Source of the DNA: Pseudomonadota bacterium
Lineage (GTDB): Bacteria; Myxococcota; Polyangia; Polyangiales; Polyangiaceae
NCBI GenBank assembly: GCA_023419055.1
Contig: JAEZYO010000408.1
Coordinates: forward strand, 1-19,835
Direction: 5' to 3'
Length of the DNA: 19,835 bases
Under the pieces are notes generated by a model. The model saw nothing but the letters and a program-made list of their open reading frames with translations, did not search any database and was not told the origin of the DNA. Below, in pieces: positions 15,265 to 19,835 of this stretch (its first letter is position 1; every line of letters starts with the position of its first letter). The position numbers and the translations under genes were made by a program.

Positions 15265-15684
15265 TCAGCCGAGTTCCTTGAGCGCCTTCTCGAAACGGCC
15301 CGCGTGGCTCTTTTCTGCCTTCGCGAGCGTCTCGAACCACTCCGCCACCTCGGTGAAGCCCTCTTCGCGGGCGGTCTTGGCGAACCCCGGGTACATGGTC
15401 TGGTACTCGTGCGTCTCGCCGTGGACGGCGCTCGCGAGGTTCTTCTCCGTGTTGCCGATGGGCTTGCCGGTGGCGGGGTCACCCACCTGCTTCAAGAAGT
15501 CCAGGTGTCCGTGGGCGTGCCCCGTCTCGCCGTCGGCGGTGTCCTTGAAGAGGCCCGCGACGTCCGGGTAACCCTCGACGTCCGCCACTTTCGCGAAATA
15601 GAGGTAGCGGCGATTCGCCTGCGATTCACCGGCGAACGCTGCCTTCAGGTTTTCGTGCGTCTTCGTTCCTTCGAGCTTGGCCAT
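15265..15684 (-). CDS. rbr: Rubrerythrin (diiron peroxidase domain only)
   Basis: This 139-residue rubrerythrin has all the diiron ligand positions: Glu20 ([10 protein letters not shown]), Glu53 and His56 (DGETGHAHG), Glu90 and Glu93 ([11 protein letters not shown]), and Glu124 and His127 (AEKSHAGRF). Rubrerythrins reduce hydrogen peroxide to water in the cytoplasm of anaerobes and microaerobes. The usual C-terminal rubredoxin domain with its CxxC pairs is absent, and the protein contains no cysteine, so an external electron donor is needed. The Fe-S protein encoded next is an obvious candidate, by inference. The ATG has GGGAG 4 nt upstream. It is the first gene of the rubrerythrin-FeS-DUF3501 operon and has a promoter-like sequence and a direct repeat in front of it. 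The identification is secure. Confidence 0.95.
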   Translation of the reverse strand: MAKLEGTKTHENLKAAFAGESQANRRYLYFAKVADVEGYPDVAGLFKDTADGETGHAHGHLDFLKQVGDPATGKPIGNTEKNLASAVHGETHEYQTMYPGFAKTAREEGFTEVAEWFETLAKAEKSHAGRFEKALKELG

Positions 15685-15728
15685 GGTGCTCCCTTGACGC
15701 CGTTAGGGCGCCTGATGCTGGTCCGGGT

Positions 15729-15756
15729 AAATTAGAGCGATGGCGGACCAGGTCAA
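15729..15756 (-). promoter_or_regulatory. Candidate promoter of the rubrerythrin operon
   Basis: On the minus strand TTGACC (15756-15751) is followed after 16 bases by TAATTT (15734-15729). A better -10 match, TCTAAT, overlaps it but would leave only 14 bases of spacing. The element is an AT-rich island in GC-rich DNA and lies about 45 nt before the rubrerythrin ATG. Confidence 0.4.
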
Positions 15757-15775
15757 CCCACAAGAGCGAGCCTGG

Positions 15776-15799
15776 TTCGACTCTGAGGTTTCGACTCTG
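15776..15799. repeat. Direct repeat TTCGACTCTG x2, possible activator site
   Basis: Two identical 10-bp copies (15776-15785 and 15790-15799) are separated by AGGT, a 14-bp period. They lie about 20 bp upstream of the candidate -35 box of the rubrerythrin operon, outside any gene, where an activator or redox regulator could bind. Confidence 0.45.
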
Positions 15800-15807
15800 T
15801 CTGCCGG

Positions 15808-15828
15808 CGCGGCGTCATCAGTGCCGCG
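15808..15828 (-). terminator. Candidate hairpin after the DUF72 gene
   Basis: CGCGGC and GCCGCG form a 6-bp stem around a 9-nt loop, starting about 6 nt after the stop of the minus-strand DUF72 gene. There is no T-tract. It would separate this operon from the rubrerythrin operon downstream. Confidence 0.3.
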
Positions 15829-15834
15829 ACGGGA

Positions 15835-16878
15835 TCAACGGCCTTTAACCTTGCTGCCGGCCGGGCCGACTGCGTCAGGGCTCTCGGAGCCACTCAAGAG
15901 CACGGCCAGGTCCTTGGCGTTCACGATCGCGTAGTTCCGGACGCAGTTGTTGAAGACGGCGTGCACGCTCTCGGCTTCGGCGGCGAGGCTCTCGACGCGC
16001 CCGACCCATGGCGCGAGCTCCCGAGGGTGATAGAGGTAGTCGAAGCGCTCGAGCACGCTCACGCCGCGCCGGTTCCACGCCGCCGCGTTCTGCCCGTGGA
16101 AGCGCACGACGGCGAGCTTTGGGCTCGTCACCTGGACGATCGGCGGCAGCCCGCCGACGCGCCCCTCGGGCTCGTCCACGCCCACGTACGTGAGATCGTG
16201 CCGCCGCAGGAGATCGAACACGCGCTCGCGGCGCTCCGGCAAGACCCAGCTCGGGTGACGGAACTCGACCGCGAACGGGACCTCGGGGAAGCGCTCCGCG
16301 AGGACCTCGAGCGCGCGTGAGTTGTTCTGGTTCGCGACGAACCAGGGCGGGAACTGCAAGAACACCGCGCCGAGCTTTCCGCTTTCGAGCAAGGGTTCTA
16401 GCGAGCCGAAGAAGCGCAGCTCGATTTCGGTGCGGATTTCGAGTGGCAGCTTGTCGGGGTACACCCGCGCGCCGAAGCCCTGGTCCTCGAGCGCCTGCCG
16501 CAAGTCCGCGGGCAGCCTGCGCACGTCGATCGGGTGCTGGGTGAGCACGGGGTGCGACTTTACGTCGAAGAGGAAGCCGTCCGGCGTCCAGTCGACCCAG
16601 CGTTCGACCGTATCCCGCGCAATCAGCGCGTAGAAAGTGGCGTCCACTTCGACGAGCGAGAAGTGCTCGGCGTAGTGTTTGAGCCGGGCTTCCGGCGTGG
16701 TCACGCCTTTCGGGTAAAAGAGCTTCGACTTGACCACGCTGGGATAGTTCCAGCCCGCGGTGGCGAGGAGCACGTTTTCGTGGCGCGCGGGGAGGCGCGC
16801 GCGCTCCGCGAGGGCGCTGGCTTCGGCGTAGAGCTCTGGATCGGGCGGAGGCGGGTCTTTCGCCTGCGCTTTCGTCAT
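15835..16878 (-). CDS. DUF72 (YecE-like) family protein
   Basis: This 347-residue protein belongs to DUF72 (PF01904, YecE-like, TIM-barrel fold). Family landmarks are ATAGWNYPSVV followed by LFYPKG, the strand and helix FSLVEVDATFYALI, FLFDVKSHPVLT, LGAVFLQFPPWF, FAVEFRHPSW and VRFHGQNAAAWN. A tail HAVFNNCVRNYAIVNA ends the barrel with its typical asparagines. It is longer than most members because of an N-terminal extension of about 35 residues and a short basic tail. The activity of the family is not established. The ATG overlaps the stop of the lipoprotein gene (ATGA), so it is the third gene of a coupled operon. No signal peptide is seen. The family call is confident; function is unknown. 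Confidence 0.92.
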   Translation of the reverse strand: MTKAQAKDPPPPDPELYAEASALAERARLPARHENVLLATAGWNYPSVVKSKLFYPKGVTTPEARLKHYAEHFSLVEVDATFYALIARDTVERWVDWTPDGFLFDVKSHPVLTQHPIDVRRLPADLRQALEDQGFGARVYPDKLPLEIRTEIELRFFGSLEPLLESGKLGAVFLQFPPWFVANQNNSRALEVLAERFPEVPFAVEFRHPSWVLPERRERVFDLLRRHDLTYVGVDEPEGRVGGLPPIVQVTSPKLAVVRFHGQNAAAWNRRGVSVLERFDYLYHPRELAPWVGRVESLAAEAESVHAVFNNCVRNYAIVNAKDLAVLLSGSESPDAVGPAGSKVKGR

Positions 16879-17393
16879 CGCTCTGCCGCGACGAGCGCCT
16901 CTTCGAGCTCTTCTGCCGTCATCACACCGGAGCGACGTGAACGCAGGCGTCCAGAACGGTCGAGCACGAACAAGGTTGGCACGCGATCGACCACTCCGAA
17001 AGGCCCCTCGGGGTCCGAGCCCGCTGCGTCACCCATCGCGACCGGGTAACGCAGATCGAGCTGCTGCTGGAAGACGTCGACGAGCAGCGCGTGGTTCGGC
17101 GCTTCGAGAGCGACCGCGCCCGCGTTGATGCGCGGCACGTGGTCTCGCAGGACGTCGTTCAGGCGCCGAGCCATGATCTGCGACGCGACATCGAACGACG
17201 TCACGAACAAGATGGCGGTCACGCGGCCGCGAGTCGAGGCGCTCGAAAAAATTTCGCCGCGAGTCGTCCCGAACTCGAAGACGACCGGAGAGGAAAGCGG
17301 CGCGGACGCCCCGGTGCCCTTCGCAGGGGTGCCGGATGCGCAACCCGCGAGGGCGACGCAGGTCAACGAAAGGATGAGCGTTTTCGATTTCAC
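16875..17393 (-). CDS. Thioredoxin-fold lipoprotein without CxxC
   Basis: This is a 172-residue lipoprotein. The signal MKSKTLILSLTCVALAGC has a good lipobox LAGC with Cys18 as the acylated residue. The mature part has a thioredoxin/TlpA-like order: a strand RVTAILFVTSF, a helix ASQIMARRLNDVL, the strand AGAVALEA, a loop with DRVPTLFVLDRSGRL (cis-Pro139), and a C-terminal helix TAEELEEALVAA. At the place of the WCxxC active site the sequence is FDVAS, so the two cysteines are replaced by Asp68 and Ser71. It cannot be a normal thiol-disulfide oxidoreductase, and I infer a binding or chaperone-like role in the envelope. The start is GTG 17393, overlapping the upstream stop as GTGA. It is the middle gene of a three-gene overlapping operon. 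Confidence 0.85.
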   Translation of the reverse strand: MKSKTLILSLTCVALAGCASGTPAKGTGASAPLSSPVVFEFGTTRGEIFSSASTRGRVTAILFVTSFDVASQIMARRLNDVLRDHVPRINAGAVALEAPNHALLVDVFQQQLDLRYPVAMGDAAGSDPEGPFGVVDRVPTLFVLDRSGRLRSRRSGVMTAEELEEALVAAER

Positions 17394-18100
17394 GGCGCCG
17401 CAGGCGGGGTCGAGCCGCCGACGGTCGGGCCGAACAGATCGGCAAAAACCCGCAGCGCTTCCGGGATCTCGCGCCCGCTGCGGCGCTGCGCGAGCACCGC
17501 GAGCGCCAAGTCGTCGATGACGGGCTTCATCGGGACGCTCTCGAGCATGACGCCGTCGATGGCGTCACCGTGCTGTGGGGCGCGCCGCCGGTCCACGATC
17601 GGATCGTGCCGTACCCAAAAAAAGCCAGCCTCACTCAAGAAGCGGCAAGCGAGCACCTGCGCGAAGTCGAGGTAGAGCGGAGTGATGAGCGCCGCGATGC
17701 GGGTCCCGTCGGGAGCCTGGCCGCAGAGTGCTCGAGCCGCGCAACGCGGAGTGAAGCTTTCGTCCGCGGGCCCGAGCGCCGCCGTCATGCGCTCGCGCCG
17801 CGCGGCGTCCGACTCGACGGCGAGCAGGGGAGCGTAGAGCGCGATCTTGGGAACGGCGAGACGCTGAGCGTCCTGCTCGAGCGCGGAGAGCCACGTGTCG
17901 CGGCCGGTGCCGTCGAGCTCGCGGTAAGCGATGGCGGCGGACAGCGCGGCCTCGGCGTCGGTCGCGAGCGCACCGAGCCACTCGCACCACGCGTCGACGA
18001 GGCGCCCCTCGGCGCGGCGCGCTGCGAGATCTCCGACGGGGGACGTCGGGGGCAGCTCCGGAGCCGCGACCTCCGTGGCGCGATTCATCGTCTCCCGCAT
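17390..18100 (-). CDS. Hypothetical protein, first gene of the lipoprotein-DUF72 operon
   Basis: A protein of about 236 residues that I do not recognise. It is mainly helical, with segments such as AAALSAAIAYRELDGTGR, WLSALEQDAQRL and LYLDFAQVLACRFL, and it has a short Pro/Gly-rich C-terminal tail. Four cysteines are scattered and form no metal motif. There is no signal peptide or membrane helix. Three starts are possible in one frame: GTG 18127, ATG 18100 and ATG 18088. ATG 18100 is chosen because AAGG lies nine bases upstream, but ATG 18088 with GGGAG close ahead is nearly as good. The stop overlaps the GTG of the lipoprotein gene, indicating coupled translation. Strong codon bias and the coupled overlap support a real gene. 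Confidence 0.72.
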   Translation of the reverse strand: MRETMNRATEVAAPELPPTSPVGDLAARRAEGRLVDAWCEWLGALATDAEAALSAAIAYRELDGTGRDTWLSALEQDAQRLAVPKIALYAPLLAVESDAARRERMTAALGPADESFTPRCAARALCGQAPDGTRIAALITPLYLDFAQVLACRFLSEAGFFWVRHDPIVDRRRAPQHGDAIDGVMLESVPMKPVIDDLALAVLAQRRSGREIPEALRVFADLFGPTVGGSTPPAAP

Positions 18101-18165
18101 GGCGCGTGACCTTAGAGTAACGAGCACCGGTTCGCAATGGCGACGAGCGAGTGACGCGAGCGCAT

Positions 18166-18179
18166 CACGAGGCCTCGTG
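18166..18179. repeat. Perfect 14-bp palindrome CACGAGGCCTCGTG
   Basis: The palindrome lies in the gap between the DUF4911 stop and the start of the three-gene minus-strand operon, about 66 nt upstream of its chosen start. Twelve of its bases recur upstream of pilC (8926-8937). It could be an operator, or the stem of a short RNA hairpin at the end of the DUF4911 transcript. Confidence 0.35.
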
Positions 18180-18201
18180 CAACGAGTGTGACTCGGGGTC
18201 T

Positions 18202-18459
18202 CTAGCCCCTGGCCTCGGCACCACTCGGCACGGTTTCGAGCACGGCGCCGAGGTCGCGCACCAGGTCGTGCAAGAGCTCGTCGAGCTCTGCCTCGCGGGT
18301 GTGCGGCGCCGCGATCAAGAGATCGCCGCCGCGCTCGGCGAACATCGCGCAGAGCCCTTCGCTCGCCTCGAAGATCCCCTTCACGAACACGACGTCGCGC
18401 TCGCGAACGATCAACTTGCGCGTGACGAGATCAGGGTCGAGAAGAGGTGAGACGCTCAA
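18202..18459 (-). CDS. Small DUF4911-like protein
   Basis: This 85-residue protein resembles DUF4911. It has a strand with RERDVVFVKGIFEASEGLCA, then MFAERGGDLLIAAPHTREAE and a helix LDELLHDLVRDLGAVLE. The pattern of an early strand, an EAxEGL-type helix, a hydrophobic strand and a C-terminal helix is that of this short uncharacterised family. No active-site residues are known. The only workable start is TTG 18459, and no clear ribosome-binding site is visible, so initiation is uncertain. It stands alone, with a gap of about 100 nt to the downstream operon containing a 14-bp palindrome. The acidic beta-propeller gene is divergent on the other side. Confidence 0.72.
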   Translation of the reverse strand: MSVSPLLDPDLVTRKLIVRERDVVFVKGIFEASEGLCAMFAERGGDLLIAAPHTREAELDELLHDLVRDLGAVLETVPSGAEARG

Positions 18460-18642
18460 TGGTAAGAACGCTACGGCACGCGGGTTCGCGGGGCCGAGGC
18501 GAGCGCATCCTTAGCACGTTCCACGTCGCTCGGAACTGTCTCGGAAACATTGCAGTAACGGCGTGCTGCGCTATCCACATGATGCCCCCAAGGCCGCGAA
18601 GTGCTGGTTCGACCCGCGTAGCGTGGCCGTCTCGAATGCCCT
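18460..18642. other. Divergent intergenic region
   Basis: About 180 nt lie between the DUF4911 gene (-) and the beta-propeller gene (+). The middle is less GC-rich than the flanks, as expected for promoters. I found no convincing -35/-10 pair or sigma-54 element, and no conserved reading frame. Confidence 0.4.
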
Positions 18643-19835
18643 ATGGTCGAAGGAACCGGCGATCCAAAGATGAGCTTCGCACCTGACGAACCGCCCGAGC
18701 CAGCCCAGCTGCCTCCGCTAGACCGCGACTCGAGTGACGCCGACGAGCTCGCTGACGAAGAGCTCGGTGAGCTTCTGCCTCCTCTCGACTCGTACACGGG
18801 CGCAGAGGAGGACGAGGTCGATATCGACACGGAAGTGGAGATCGCGCGCCTCCCGGAGGGGCCGGACGACGACGCCGAGATCGAGATGGCGTTCGACCCG
18901 GTCGAGCTCTTGCAGCTGGATCCCGATCAGAGCGACTCGGATGAGGCGCTCGGCCTCGACGAGTTCGACGGTTCGACGGAGCTCGACGGCGGCGCCTCGG
19001 AGAACGCCGGCGCGGACGAGCCCGACGCGGGCGGCGACTTCGGAGAGCTCGTCGCCGAGGGCGAGCTGCCCGAGCTCGACGCCGACGAGCCCTCGATAGA
19101 CGACGAGGAACGCTGGGGCACGCTCGGCATCGTGAGCAACGAAGCCGAGCTCTCGGAGGCGCCGGAGCGTTGGCCCAGCCGGCTCGCCCTGGGTGCTCCG
19201 GAGCGCTGCTTCGCGCTCGCGGTTTCCGACGGCGAGTGCGCGGCGGCGAGCGCCGATTTGCTGTGGCTCGACCAAGCGGGCGCGACCCCGGTGCGGACCG
19301 CCGTCGACGGCACTCGCGTCTCGAGCCTGGCGCTCGTAGGTCGCGAGCCGAAGATCGCGCTCTGCGTGACCGGCATCGGGCGCTTGTTCAGGCGCGCGCG
19401 GACCGACAGCAGCGCCGAGCGCATCGACGATTGGCGACGCGCCGCGGAGCTCGCCGGGTCGGGCCCCGAAGGCATCGAGCTCTGTCAGCTCGGATCGGAC
19501 GCGCCGCACAGCGTCGTCGCGCGCCTGTCTTCGGGCGCGCTCCTTCGCAGCGACGATACTGGCGTGACGTGGGTTCCCATTGAGACGGACCTCGTGTCGT
19601 TCGTCATCAGCCAGACCGGTGCGCCGCTGGCTGCGCTGTCGAAGGGAGGCGAGCGCTTGAGCCTGTCCGTCGACGGCGGGCGCAGCTTCAAGCACGTCGA
19701 GCTCGGGCAGCCTGCCGTCTCCGTCGCGGGCGGTGAAGCGCCGCTGCTCGCCGCTCGAGGCTCGGTCATCGCGATCGCCGACGCCGAGCGCGGGCTCGTG
19801 GTGTCGAGCGACAGCGGAAAGACCTTTCGCGTGGT
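18643..19835 (+). CDS. Acidic N-terminus plus BNR/Asp-box beta-propeller protein, 3'-truncated
   Basis: This frame is open from 18643 to the end of the window (397 codons) and has no stop, so the protein is truncated at its C-terminus. Residues 1 to about 165 are extremely acidic and low in complexity, full of Asp, Glu and Leu (for example ADELADEELGELLPPLDS and ELPELDADEPSIDDEERWG). After this come beta-propeller repeats with Asp boxes SxDxGxTF/W: RSDDTGVTW, LSVDGGRSF and VSSDSGKTF. Asp-box propellers occur in sialidases, photosystem assembly factors and many scaffolds. No signal peptide is visible, so it is probably cytoplasmic or surface-bound by an unknown route. Two in-frame ATGs, 18643 and 18670, compete; neither has a good ribosome-binding site, and the second is equally likely. 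A 325-residue open frame on the opposite strand (18718-19695) is a shadow of this gene. The function is not inferable. Confidence 0.85.
   Translation, partial: MVEGTGDPKMSFAPDEPPEPAQLPPLDRDSSDADELADEELGELLPPLDSYTGAEEDEVDIDTEVEIARLPEGPDDDAEIEMAFDPVELLQLDPDQSDSDEALGLDEFDGSTELDGGASENAGADEPDAGGDFGELVAEGELPELDADEPSIDDEERWGTLGIVSNEAELSEAPERWPSRLALGAPERCFALAVSDGECAAASADLLWLDQAGATPVRTAVDGTRVSSLALVGREPKIALCVTGIGRLFRRARTDSSAERIDDWRRAAELAGSGPEGIELCQLGSDAPHSVVARLSSGALLRSDDTGVTWVPIETDLVSFVISQTGAPLAALSKGGERLSLSVDGGRSFKHVELGQPAVSVAGGEAPLLAARGSVIAIADAERGLVVSSDSGKTFRV

Noticed and set aside
15201..15482. Upstream extension of the Fe-S protein frame by 94 codons
   Set aside because: The sequence is almost pure Arg/Ser/Pro/Thr and overlaps the rubrerythrin gene in another frame.
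15740..15934. A 64-codon + strand frame between the rubrerythrin and DUF72 genes
   Set aside because: Its first half covers the promoter and direct-repeat region and its second half is antisense to the DUF72 C-terminus. It has no ribosome-binding site or recognisable sequence.
18190..18210. GGGG and CCCC around the DUF4911 stop as a possible terminator
   Set aside because: The stem has only four base pairs and no T-tract, which is not better than background in this GC content.
18718..19695. A 325-codon open frame on the - strand at the window end
   Set aside because: It is Arg/Ala-rich without motifs. The + strand frame has Asp-box repeats and is open to the window edge.

Overview
This is a GC-rich, gene-dense bacterial window. 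It has no tRNA, rRNA, CRISPR array or insertion sequence that I can see. The gene content suggests a deltaproteobacterial-type predator or soil bacterium, most likely Myxococcota (Polyangiales-like). The pointers are a PilC/PilS type IV pilus pair, a tandem-FHA protein with a membrane anchor, long acidic or proline-rich low-complexity segments, several TTG starts and many unnamed envelope proteins. That placement is inference from gene style, not a database match.

Layout. (1) Positions 2-3652, + strand: a tightly coupled run of a 5'-truncated unknown protein, a degenerate SDR-like protein with no catalytic residues, and an SGNH hydrolase. (2) Positions 3649-8918, - strand: pilC and a PilS-like histidine kinase overlap by 4 nt. 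They are followed by a separate unit with mlaC (periplasmic phospholipid carrier) and a TPR protein. A textbook sigma-54 promoter lies directly in front of mlaC. (3) Positions 9025-13287, + strand: a cytosolic beta-lactamase-fold serine hydrolase, a tandem-FHA membrane protein and a second SGNH hydrolase paralogous to the first. (4) Positions 13294-15684, - strand: rubrerythrin, a CCG-type Fe-S oxidoreductase and DUF3501, a compact putative peroxide/redox operon with a candidate promoter and a direct-repeat operator. (5) Positions 15835-18100, - strand: an unknown protein, a thioredoxin-fold lipoprotein lacking CxxC, and a DUF72 protein, each overlapping the next by 4 nt. (6) Position 18202 to the end: a small DUF4911 gene (-) and, divergently, a large protein that runs off the window. 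The latter has a very acidic N-terminus followed by Asp-box (BNR) beta-propeller repeats.

Themes. Much of the window concerns the cell envelope: two Ape1-like SGNH hydrolases (candidate peptidoglycan O-acetylesterases), a penicillin-binding/beta-lactamase-fold hydrolase, MlaC and the pilus platform. A second theme is oxidative or redox stress. The most informative regulatory signal is the exact TGGCAC-N5-TTGC sigma-54 element in front of mlaC, just downstream of a PilS/NtrB-type kinase. The least understood parts are the rubrerythrin-FeS-DUF3501 trio, the pseudo-SDR and the pseudo-thioredoxin lipoprotein.
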